NCBI GenBank assembly: GCA_031288855.1
Contig: JAITQQ010000053.1
Coordinates: 1-5,351, forward strand
DNA: 5,351 nt
Source of the DNA: Prevotellaceae bacterium
GTDB lineage: Bacteria > Bacteroidota > Bacteroidia > Bacteroidales > UBA932
Reading direction: 5' to 3'
This document shows positions 1-5,351 of the stretch, one piece after another (positions within the stretch are counted from its first letter, which is position 1; the number at the start of each line of letters is the position of its first letter). Both the position numbers and the translations under genes were made by a program. Under the pieces are notes generated by a model. That model saw only the letters and a list, made by a program, of their open reading frames with translations, ran no database searches and was not told the origin of the DNA.

Positions 1-1968
1 CTCAGTTCGCTCTCCATTGCCATCGGAATGGTGGTGGATGACGCCATTGTGGTGCTCGAAAATGTAGTGAAACACCTCGAGCGCAAAGCGCGGCCGCGCG
101 ATGCAGCCGCCCACGGAACCAACGAAGTGTGGCTGGCCGTATTTGCGGCTTCCCTCACGGTCGTGGCGGTGTTCCTGCCGCTCACGATGACCGGCGGGCT
201 GGCAGGCATCATGTTCCAACAATTGGGGTGGATCGTTTCTATCGTGATTATTATCTCTACAATAGCGGCTATCACACTCACGCCAATGCTTTCGTCGAAA
301 ATGTTGATGTTCCGCGCGGCACATTCTTACAAGGGAATGGGCGTCATCTTCAAACCGATTGACAAATTTCTGGACAACCTCGACAACGGCTACGCACGGC
401 TGCTGCATTGGACAGTACACCATCGCGCGTTTACCATTTTCGGCGCGCTAGCGATATTCCTGGCAAGCCTGCTGCTGCTGACGCAAGTACCTACCGACTT
501 TATGCCGGAAAACGATAACGGGCGTATTGAAGCTACGGTGGAACTTCCTGTGAACGCCAACCTTGAACAAACCACCGAAGTAGCGCACCGCATTGAAAAA
601 GCGATGGTGGCACGGTGTCCCGAAATACGGCTCATCTCCGTAAGTTCCGGCGCCGACGACCAGGGAGGTTTCGCTGCGTTGTTCGGCAATTCGGGCGTCA
701 ATATCATTTCTTACGGCGTGATACTGGTGAAAAAACACGAACGCACGCGGACACAAGCTGAAATCAGCGACGCACTGCGTGAAGAAATCGCCAAGTTCCC
801 CGAAGTGGTGAAATACACCGTAAGCTCCGGCGGCGCAGGCGCAGGCATGGGCGGCGGCAATACCGTCGATGTAAAAGTATTCGGCTACGACTTTAATGAA
901 ACCACCGCCATTGCCGAAGAACTTGCCGGACGCATGCGCGGCATCAAGGGCGCACGCGATGTGAAGATAAGCCGCGAAGCCATGAAAGTGGAATTACAAG
1001 TGGACTTCGACCGCGAAAAATTGGCGAAATTCGGCATGAACACCGTCACAGCGGCAAACTATGTACGCAACCGCATCAACGGGCTCACCGCATCAATCTA
1101 TCGCGAAGACGGCGAAGAATATAATATTATTGTACGTTATGACGAAACGTTCCGCACAACCGTTGGCGATATCGAAAACATTCTCCTTTACGGCAACTCC
1201 GGAGGCAGGATTCGCTTGAACGAAGTGGCAACGGTGGTTGAACGCTTTACGCCGCCTGTTATCGAACGCGAGGACCGGCAGCGCGTAGTAACCGTGTCGG
1301 CAGCGCTTGGCGCGGGCGCAGCGCTCGGCGAAGTGGCGGCCGCTACGCAAGCCGAAATCGCACGATTAACGCTGCCTTCCACTGTCAGCGTCGCAATAAG
1401 CGGCTCGGTAGAAGACCAACAGGAAATGTTGACGGACATGCTGACGCTCCTATTGTTGATTATCATTCTCGTTTATATCGTCATGGCAACGCAATTCGAA
1501 TCGTTCTCCATGCCGTTCATCATCATGCTGTCGATTCCGTTTGCCTTCACCGGTGTGTTCCTCGCCTTGTGGATAACGGGCACTTCGCTGGGCATGGTTG
1601 CCTTGATCGGCGCTATCATGTTGGTGGGGATTGTGGTGAAAAACGGCATTGTGATTGTGGACTTCACCAACCTGCAACGCGAACGCGGCCTGCCGCTCAA
1701 CGAAGCGGTGGTTACCGCCGGCAAATCGCGCTTGCGCCCTGTGTTGATGACCACGCTCACCACCATCCTCGGGATGATTCCGTTGGCCGTGGGCAGCGGC
1801 GAAGGCGCTGAAATATGGAAACCGATGGGCATTGCGGTAGTCGGCGGATTAACGTTCTCCAGCATCCTCACACTACTGGTGATACCGGCCCTCTACTCGA
1901 CCTTCAACATCGGCAAAGTGAAGAAAGAACGCAAATCGAACGCCGTAGAAACCACATGGGAGAGTTAA
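1..1968 (+). CDS. RND (HAE1-type) efflux pump inner-membrane subunit, 5' end missing
   Basis: This is the proton-driven inner-membrane component of a tripartite efflux pump, which would work with a periplasmic adaptor and an outer-membrane channel. The reading frame is open from base 1, so the start lies upstream; 655 codons are visible, against about 1050 for AcrB. The window opens in TM4, with the motif GMVVDDAIVVLENV carrying the paired aspartates of the proton relay (codons 13-14). TM5-TM6 follow, then TM7 and the second porter/docking half (PTDFMPENDNG onward, including a Gly-rich stretch GGAGAGMGGGN). The last helices hold the relay lysine in VKNGIVIVDF (codon 547) and the RLRP motif (577-580). 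The Asp-to-Lys distance nearly equals that between AcrB D407 and K940, so the visible part looks intact. Substrate cannot be told. The final Ser codon and the TAA fall in a 31-bp repeat. The family call is near certain; drug versus other substrate is open. Confidence 0.96.
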   Translation, partial: LSSLSIAIGMVVDDAIVVLENVVKHLERKARPRDAAAHGTNEVWLAVFAASLTVVAVFLPLTMTGGLAGIMFQQLGWIVSIVIIISTIAAITLTPMLSSKMLMFRAAHSYKGMGVIFKPIDKFLDNLDNGYARLLHWTVHHRAFTIFGALAIFLASLLLLTQVPTDFMPENDNGRIEATVELPVNANLEQTTEVAHRIEKAMVARCPEIRLISVSSGADDQGGFAALFGNSGVNIISYGVILVKKHERTRTQAEISDALREEIAKFPEVVKYTVSSGGAGAGMGGGNTVDVKVFGYDFNETTAIAEELAGRMRGIKGARDVKISREAMKVELQVDFDREKLAKFGMNTVTAANYVRNRINGLTASIYREDGEEYNIIVRYDETFRTTVGDIENILLYGNSGGRIRLNEVATVVERFTPPVIEREDRQRVVTVSAALGAGAALGEVAAATQAEIARLTLPSTVSVAISGSVEDQQEMLTDMLTLLLLIIILVYIVMATQFESFSMPFIIMLSIPFAFTGVFLALWITGTSLGMVALIGAIMLVGIVVKNGIVIVDFTNLQRERGLPLNEAVVTAGKSRLRPVLMTTLTTILGMIPLAVGSGEGAEIWKPMGIAVVGGLTFSSILTLLVIPALYSTFNIGKVKKERKSNAVETTWES

Positions 1969-1992
1969 GAGTTAAGAACTAAGAGTTATGAA
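1962..1992 (+). repeat. 31-bp interspersed repeat, copy 1 (over the RND stop codon)
   Basis: The segment is identical over 31 bases to 2292-2322. It begins GAGTTAAGAGTTAAG and ends AAGAGTTATGAA, and is itself built from GAGTTAAGA-like units. It supplies the last Ser codon and the TAA of the pump gene and fills most of the 38-bp gap to the next gene. The right half of the palindrome seen in copy 2 is missing or decayed here: ATTAATCACATTAAC replaces CTCTTAATTTTTAAC. I recall similar AT-rich repeats between genes in Bacteroidales genomes, but could not check this. Confidence 0.8.
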
Positions 1993-2006
1993 TTAATCAC
2001 ATTAAC

Positions 2007-2312
2007 ATGAAAGCAGTATTGATAACATACGGACAATCGTTGGGACGCCCCATCGAAGACCTTTTGGATAAATTAGGCATACGCGGCTTTACACGCTGGA
2101 CAGAAACATTCGGGCGCGGCAGCGAAAACGGCGAGCCCCATTACGGCACGCACGCATGGCCGTCGAAGAACGGCACGGTGTTGGCGGTTGTTCAGGAACA
2201 CGAGGCGGCCACGTTGTTAGACGGCCTCCGCCAAATGAATGAGCGGGCCGAACAGCAAGGGCTTTCCGCCTTTGTGTGGAACATCGAGGACGAGTTAAGA
2301 GTTAAGAACTAA
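2007..2312 (+). CDS. Small PII-like protein paired with the RND pump
   Basis: This 101-residue protein resembles the PII / DUF3240-like group of small ferredoxin-fold proteins. A first strand (KAVLITYG) leads into a helix (GRPIEDLLDKLGI), then strand (GFTRWTETFGRG), a T-loop-like segment (about 37-54, with HYGTHAWP), strand (NGTVLAVVQ), helix (EAATLLDGLRQMNERA) and final strand (LSAFVWNIED). PII proteins are usually trimeric and act by contacting a partner through the T-loop. Its place 38 bp after an efflux pump, as with DUF3240 genes behind metal RND pumps in proteobacteria, suggests that it binds or senses for the pump; that role is inferred. H45 and H49 could be ligand or metal contacts, but this is unproven. 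The ATG at 2007 lies in an AT-rich leader with no Shine-Dalgarno, as usual in Bacteroidota. The last residues (ELRVKN) are encoded by repeat copy 2, so the native C-terminus was probably a little different. Confidence 0.82.
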   Translation: MKAVLITYGQSLGRPIEDLLDKLGIRGFTRWTETFGRGSENGEPHYGTHAWPSKNGTVLAVVQEHEAATLLDGLRQMNERAEQQGLSAFVWNIEDELRVKN

Positions 2313-2338
2313 GAGTTATGAACTCTTAATTTTTAACT
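2292..2338 (+). repeat. Interspersed repeat, copy 2, with a 39-bp imperfect palindrome
   Basis: Bases 2292-2322 repeat 1962-1992 exactly, at an offset of 330 bp. Here the element continues into a right half. Bases 2300-2317 pair with 2321-2338 around a 3-base ATG loop. All 18 positions pair except C2309/A2329, with one G-T wobble at 2306/2332. The repeat forms the last six codons and the TAA (2310-2312) of the PII-like gene, read in a different frame from copy 1. The near-complete palindrome suggests a REP/MITE-like mobile repeat of which copy 1 is a truncated or decayed form. Confidence 0.8.
2300..2338 (+). terminator. Possible intrinsic terminator of the RND / PII-like operon
   Basis: The core is an 8-bp stem (TAAGAGTT 2310-2317 with AACTCTTA 2321-2328) with an ATG loop, followed by ATTTTT (2329-2334). 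It sits at the PII-like stop codon, where an operon end is expected, and just before the next promoter. The stem is AT-rich and the T-run short. The longer fold would also use those T residues for pairing, so termination may be weak. Confidence 0.35.
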
Positions 2339-2345
2339 ATATTTG
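2338..2345 (+). promoter_or_regulatory. Bacteroides-type -7 promoter element for the DUF3791/DUF3990 cassette
   Basis: TATATTTG fits the Bacteroides sigma-factor -7 consensus TAnnTTTG exactly. Transcription would start near 2351, giving a leader of about 44 bases before the ATG at 2395. The -33 element is poor: the best candidate is TTATG at 2316-2320, about 17 bases upstream and inside the repeat's hairpin loop. The 82-bp gap (2313-2394) is otherwise AT-rich, with no further recognisable site. Confidence 0.5.
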
Positions 2346-2394
2346 TACTTTAATTGTACTGGCAATGCCAAAATCATTATTTAATTTGTGACTT

Positions 2395-2829
2395 ATGCAG
2401 CAGCAAAAAACAAATACCGAAGCGGCAATTATGCCTTTCAAAGTGCAGCAGTTGGTAGAAATAATTATGCAAAAAAAACAACTCGATTACGAGAGTGCGT
2501 TTGCCTACTTGTACACTTCCGGCTGTTACAAACTGCTTTTGCAGGAAGAGGCCAAGCTGTGGTATATGAGCGGTTTAAATATTTTTGAATTACTTGAAGA
2601 AGAAAAAAAATCCGCCAAATTGGATAATTCTAAAATCTTGCTGTTTTTCTCATTTTGTTTGGAAAAATATAAAGATTTTGCCAAACTTTCGGCAGAAGAA
2701 ACCTTGTTTATTTTTCGCAAATATGGTGTTTTCGATTATTTGCGCGATGCCTTCGAAATGCTGCATACGCAAGGTGAAAATTATATTCTCAACGAAATAG
2801 ATTTGTTCATTAAAGTGCGAAAAAAATGA
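2395..2829 (+). CDS. Tandem DUF3791-type protein, probable antitoxin or partner of the DUF3990 protein
   Basis: This is a 144-residue, mostly helical soluble protein with no signal peptide or membrane segment. Residues 80-143 match the DUF3791 pattern as I know it: ILLFFSFCLEKYKDF, LSAEETLFIFRKYGVFDYLRDAFEMLHTQG, then NYILNEIDLFIK. Residues 14-72 (MPFKVQQLVEIIMQ through LWYMSGLNIFELLEEE) resemble the second small helical protein that often accompanies DUF3990 genes, so two usually separate partners seem fused. A Lys-rich linker (about 71-80) joins them. Biochemical function is not established; an antitoxin or regulatory role is inferred from the overlap with the next gene. ATG 2395 is the first start after the promoter; ATG 2431 (Met13), where the first domain begins, is a real alternative. 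The gene is notably AT-rich (about 30% GC around 2641-2700 against 50% in a sampled pump line), which suggests transfer. It holds two A8 runs (2471-2478, 2603-2610). Confidence 0.8.
   Translation: MQQQKTNTEAAIMPFKVQQLVEIIMQKKQLDYESAFAYLYTSGCYKLLLQEEAKLWYMSGLNIFELLEEEKKSAKLDNSKILLFFSFCLEKYKDFAKLSAEETLFIFRKYGVFDYLRDAFEMLHTQGENYILNEIDLFIKVRKK
2820..2829 (+). promoter_or_regulatory. ATGA overlap with in-phase A_AAA_AAA slippery heptamer
   Basis: The first gene ends CGA AAA AAA TGA and the second starts at the ATG of the same ATGA (2826-2829). Translational coupling by reinitiation is the ordinary reading of such an overlap. In addition, bases 2820-2826 form A_AAA_AAA in the correct phase for -1 tandem slippage, and the -1 frame is exactly the frame of the next gene, so slippage would yield a read-through fusion. 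I see no upstream Shine-Dalgarno and only a weak CAACAGTTG mini-hairpin downstream as stimulator. Confidence 0.4.
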
Positions 2830-3344
2830 AACTCTATCACGGCTCAACAGTTGGCGTAGAAACACCCGATTTGCAAAAATGCCGCCCGAATACCGATTTT
2901 GGACAGGCGTTTTACACGACTACAAGTTTTGAACAGTCGGCAAAATGGGCAAAAATAAAACAACGCCGCGCAACGCTCGAAAGTGCTGTTGTATCGGAAT
3001 TTGAAATAGACGAAAACATTTTACATTCAGAAGCGTATAAAGTCCGTTTTTTCGAAAAAGCCACCAAAGATTGGCTTGAATTTGTGATAAACAACCGTAG
3101 AGGCATTGAAAGCAAAGAAAAATACGATTTCGTAATGGGACCCGTAGCCAACGATTCTCTGTACGCAACCATTTTACTCTACGAGCAGGGTGTAATCACT
3201 GCCGATGCCGCTATTGAGCAACTGAAAACCCACACGCTTTTCGACCAATTGTCGTTTCACACCGAAAAAGCGTTGGCAAATTTGAAATATGTAAAAATGA
3301 TTACCGTTTGTAGTAAGTCTGAAGAAGTTCTTTCGCTGCAGTAA
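2826..3344 (+). CDS. DUF3990 protein, probable ADP-ribosyltransferase-fold toxin
   Basis: This is a 172-residue cytosolic protein. Hallmarks of DUF3990 are visible in order: LYHGS at the N-terminus (residues 3-7), TDFGQAFYTT (23-32), a following helix (FEQSAKWAKIKQRR), WLEFVINNRRG (83-93), YDFVMGPVANDSLYATILLYEQG (100-122) and QLSFHTEKAL (141-150). The His-Gly start, the GxxFYTT block and the late Glu are laid out like the H-Y-E triad of DarT/PARP-like ADP-ribosyltransferases, with H5, Y30 and E147 as candidates. I recall DUF3990 being placed near that superfamily, but I cannot confirm it and the target is unknown. Its start overlaps the DUF3791-type gene by ATGA, fitting a partner-then-toxin order. 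Its last 44 bp overlap meaB on the other strand. Length and motifs look complete, so an active protein is plausible. Family call good, activity inferred. Confidence 0.85.
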   Translation: MKLYHGSTVGVETPDLQKCRPNTDFGQAFYTTTSFEQSAKWAKIKQRRATLESAVVSEFEIDENILHSEAYKVRFFEKATKDWLEFVINNRRGIESKEKYDFVMGPVANDSLYATILLYEQGVITADAAIEQLKTHTLFDQLSFHTEKALANLKYVKMITVCSKSEEVLSLQ

Positions 3345-4383
3345 AAGAACTTTTTTTTCCGTCGAGCACGGCTTGTTCGTAGCCGGCCAGAGTACTTTCC
3401 ACCGAAGGGTTGTGGTAAAAATCGTTTTTCAACGCCTCGTCAATCGTTTCATACATCCAGTAGCGCGACTGTTCACGCCGGCGGCGTGCAAAATAGCCGT
3501 TCCCTTTTGTCAAGGTAAGATAGGCTTCTATTTGCGTCAGCACATTGTCCAAGCCTGTTTTTTCGGTCGACGACACCATCAGCGCCTTAGGCTCCCATCC
3601 CGATTCGGAAAGCGGAAACAAGCGCAGGGCGCTCTGGTATTGGGCTTGCGCCACACTCGCTTTGTCAATATTGCTACCGTCGGCTTTGTTAATCACAAGC
3701 ATATCCGACATCTCCATAATGCCCCGCTTGATGCCTTGCAGTTCATCGCCTGCACCGGAAATCATCAGCAACAGGAAAAAATCGGTCATAGAATGTACGG
3801 CAGTTTCCGATTGCCCCACCCCTACCGTTTCAATGAATATCGTGTCAAACCCTGCGGCTTCACAGAGCACAATGCTCTCGCGTGTTTTACGCGCCACACC
3901 GCCTAACGACCCCGCACTCGGGCTCGGGCGGATAAACGCATGCGGGTTTATGCTCAGCTCTTCCATGCGGGTTTTGTCGCCCAAGATACTGCCTTTGGAG
4001 CGCTCGCTGCTCGGATCGATAGCTAGTACGGCAAGCCGGTGTCCTTTTTTCGTAAGGTATGTGCCGAACGCTTCAATGAAAGTACTCTTTCCTGCGCCCG
4101 GCACACCGGTGATACCGATGCGCACCGACTTTCCGGCGTATGCCCGGCAAGCCTCCACCACTTGCTGCGCCAGCGCTTGGTGCGCAGACAGCCGGCTTTC
4201 AATTAGAGTAATGGCCTTGCTCAATATCGTCACATTTCCCGCTTTAATTCCTTCCACGTATTCGTGTACTTGCAACAAACGCTGTGGCACTTTCTTAAGA
4301 AGTGCAGCAGCGTTTGGGTTTATCATTGGGGGTTGTTCCACCCCGCTATTGACGATTAATGCGCTATCTTCAACAAGATTCAT
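3301..4383 (-). CDS. meaB: MeaB, GTPase chaperone of methylmalonyl-CoA mutase
   Basis: This 360-residue G3E-family GTPase protects and reactivates adenosylcobalamin-dependent methylmalonyl-CoA mutase, gating cofactor loading in the cytosol; the mutase belongs to the succinate-propionate route common in Bacteroidales. Older databases call the family ArgK or LAO/AO transport ATPase. All nucleotide-binding motifs are present: P-loop GVPGAGKST (93-101), IDPSS (122-126), the Walker B/switch segment ETVGVGQSE (185-193), switch-III-like GDELQGIKRGIMEMSD (212-227), NKAD guanine specificity (232-235) and SST (271-273). The helical C-terminal dimerisation arm is complete. The ATG at 4381-4383 is chosen because family members begin well before GVEQPPMINP; Met20 would be too short. 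It follows the DUF1573 stop by 2 bp, so the two are co-transcribed. The mutase subunits are not in view. The last codons overlap the DUF3990 gene and its terminator. Confidence 0.95.
   Translation of the reverse strand: MNLVEDSALIVNSGVEQPPMINPNAAALLKKVPQRLLQVHEYVEGIKAGNVTILSKAITLIESRLSAHQALAQQVVEACRAYAGKSVRIGITGVPGAGKSTFIEAFGTYLTKKGHRLAVLAIDPSSERSKGSILGDKTRMEELSINPHAFIRPSPSAGSLGGVARKTRESIVLCEAAGFDTIFIETVGVGQSETAVHSMTDFFLLLMISGAGDELQGIKRGIMEMSDMLVINKADGSNIDKASVAQAQYQSALRLFPLSESGWEPKALMVSSTEKTGLDNVLTQIEAYLTLTKGNGYFARRRREQSRYWMYETIDEALKNDFYHNPSVESTLAGYEQAVLDGKKSSFTAAKELLQTYYKR
3325..3358 (+). terminator. Intrinsic terminator ending the DUF3791/DUF3990 cassette
   Basis: AAGTTCTTT (3325-3333) pairs perfectly with AAAGAACTT (3344-3352) around a 10-base loop, and the T8 run (3351-3358) follows directly. 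The stem can extend outward to 3321 with G-T wobbles, using the T-run. The DUF3990 stop codon (3342-3344) lies between loop and stem. On the other strand the hairpin is followed by CTTCTTCAG, not a T-run, so it should stop + strand transcription only. On that strand it is meaB coding sequence. Confidence 0.65.
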
Positions 4384-4385
4384 GT

Positions 4386-5351
4386 TTATTTCGTCACCGT
4401 ACCTGTTATCATCAATACCGGTGCGCTTTGCGAGGGAGCGTTCGTCGACAAGGTAACCGAATAAAATTTATTTCCTTCTTCGCTCTTCGTGTCCAATACG
4501 GCTTTAATCACAGCCGTAGCGCCGGCTTTAACCGTCTTGGGCGTTGAAATTTTTAAACACGCACATTCGGCATACGCCTTGTAAATGCGTAAAGCATTCT
4601 TGCCGGTATTGGTAATTTCGAACGTGGCAGTTACTTTCGTGCCCTGTTTTACCGTATCAAAATTATAAGTAGTTTCCTTCAACGACACGACCGGTGCGTT
4701 TTCATAATCGGCAGGCGTGAGTTTACTGAAATCGTCTTCAATAGTAGCCGCAATGGTGAGTTGCGGGGTGTCTTGCGCCTTTCCGTTAATCGCAATACCC
4801 ACAGGATATTTCACAATACCCCATTCTTGCGGCTTCACCGCAGCGGTATTAAAACTAGTACGGATAAATCCCTTTTCATTTTTCTGCAAAGTAGCCGGCG
4901 CCAATTCCACAACCGTATGTTTCGGCACTTTGGTAAAAGTAAGCGTCAACGGCTCATCGCCTGTGTTAATCACTTCAACAGAATCTCGCTTCGTGGCGCC
5001 TTGTGCAACGCGCCCTAACGAAATTTCAGTTTTACGCAAGCGCAATGCGCCCCCGGCAGCCACAGGGTATTGTTCTTCCACTCTCGGCGCTTGCGCCACC
5101 ACTTTGCCGCTTATGTGCAACACCGTTGGTGAAGGCGTTCCGTTAGAATATACGGTAAGGCTTTTATTGAACGGCATCACTGCCGATGGCGTATAAGTAG
5201 CCTTAACATAACCGCGCCCTCCCGGAGGTATAGGCGTTTTAGACCAATCAGGAGAAGTACACCCGCAAGAGGCAGCCACATTCTGAATAATAATAGGCTC
5301 CGTGCCATTATTCGTAAACTCAAATGAAAACGTTTGCGGCCCGCCTTTTTG
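4386..5351 (-). CDS. DUF1573 multi-domain envelope protein, 5' end missing
   Basis: The frame stays open to the window edge (321 codons visible), so the N-terminus and any signal peptide lie outside. A GTG at 5277-5279 is internal: the upstream residues FEFTNNGTEPIIIQN are the conserved DUF1573 strand pair. Three Ig-like beta-sandwich repeats can be seen. The first (visible 1-84) carries the family's ASCGCTSPDW motif (Cys29, Cys31). The second (about 105-205, LGRVAQGATKRDSVEVINTGDEPL) has no cysteine. The third (about 220-321, FDTVKQGTKVTATFEITNTGKNAL) has a variant CAC at 263-265. DUF1573 proteins are generally exported and of unknown function; a periplasmic or surface binding or scaffold role is inferred from the fold. 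It is 2 bp upstream of meaB in one operon, although the two would act in different compartments. Confidence 0.9.
   Translation of the reverse strand, partial: QKGGPQTFSFEFTNNGTEPIIIQNVAASCGCTSPDWSKTPIPPGGRGYVKATYTPSAVMPFNKSLTVYSNGTPSPTVLHISGKVVAQAPRVEEQYPVAAGGALRLRKTEISLGRVAQGATKRDSVEVINTGDEPLTLTFTKVPKHTVVELAPATLQKNEKGFIRTSFNTAAVKPQEWGIVKYPVGIAINGKAQDTPQLTIAATIEDDFSKLTPADYENAPVVSLKETTYNFDTVKQGTKVTATFEITNTGKNALRIYKAYAECACLKISTPKTVKAGATAVIKAVLDTKSEEGNKFYSVTLSTNAPSQSAPVLMITGTVTK

Noticed and set aside
28..30. ATG as the start of the RND gene
   Set aside because: It is the Met inside the TM4 motif GMVVDDA; the upstream codons are in frame and belong to the same helix.
448..756. Antisense open frames opposite the RND gene
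   Set aside because: They arise from codon bias of a coding strand; no start context, family match or operon logic supports them.
2388..2588. Alternative 66-codon frame over the start of the DUF3791-type gene
   Set aside because: It is a -1 frame shadow with no recognisable domain, while the 144-residue frame matches a family.
3351..3358. A8 run in meaB as a frameshift or decay site
   Set aside because: The meaB frame reads through it to a normal C-terminus, and slippage would change only the last few codons.
3545..4456. A 303-codon open frame on the + strand opposite meaB
   Set aside because: It is the antisense shadow of meaB, whose motifs are complete; the translation shows no family pattern.
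5277..5279. GTG as the start of the DUF1573 gene
   Set aside because: The frame continues upstream with conserved DUF1573 residues (FEFTNNGTEPIII), so the gene runs past the window edge.

Overview
The window most likely comes from a member of the Bacteroidota, probably Bacteroidales. Several things point there. No Shine-Dalgarno-like sequence precedes the visible starts, and the one good promoter matches the Bacteroides -7 element (TAnnTTTG). The gene families (a DUF1573 protein with CGC motif, MeaB, a DUF3791/DUF3990 pair, an RND pump with a PII-like partner) and the AT-rich GAGTTAAGA-type interspersed repeat are also typical of that phylum as I know it. The assignment is inferred, not proven.

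Region 1 (1-2340, + strand) is the end of an efflux operon. It holds the C-terminal 60% or so of an RND (HAE1-type) inner-membrane pump, then a 101-residue PII-like protein. A 31-bp repeat occurs twice, over the end of each gene, and supplies the stop codon in both cases. The second copy extends into a 39-bp imperfect palindrome followed by a short T-run, which may end the operon.

Region 2 (2338-3358, + strand) is a compact, partly AT-rich accessory cassette. A Bacteroides-type promoter drives two genes overlapping by ATGA: a 144-residue protein that looks like two DUF3791-type domains fused, and a 172-residue DUF3990 protein with features of an ADP-ribosyltransferase fold. The pair resembles a toxin-antitoxin or other conflict module. 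The overlap is preceded by an A_AAA_AAA heptamer in the exact phase for -1 frameshifting into the second gene. The cassette ends in a strong-looking intrinsic terminator lying over its last stop codon.

Region 3 (3301-5351, - strand) is a convergent housekeeping operon: a DUF1573 multi-domain envelope protein (5' end outside the window) followed after 2 bp by meaB, the GTPase chaperone of B12-dependent methylmalonyl-CoA mutase. The last 44 bp of meaB overlap the end of the DUF3990 gene tail to tail, so the cassette's terminator lies inside meaB coding sequence on the other strand.

Every stretch of more than 100 bases is covered by a gene or named element. I saw no RNA gene, CRISPR array, transposase or attachment site.
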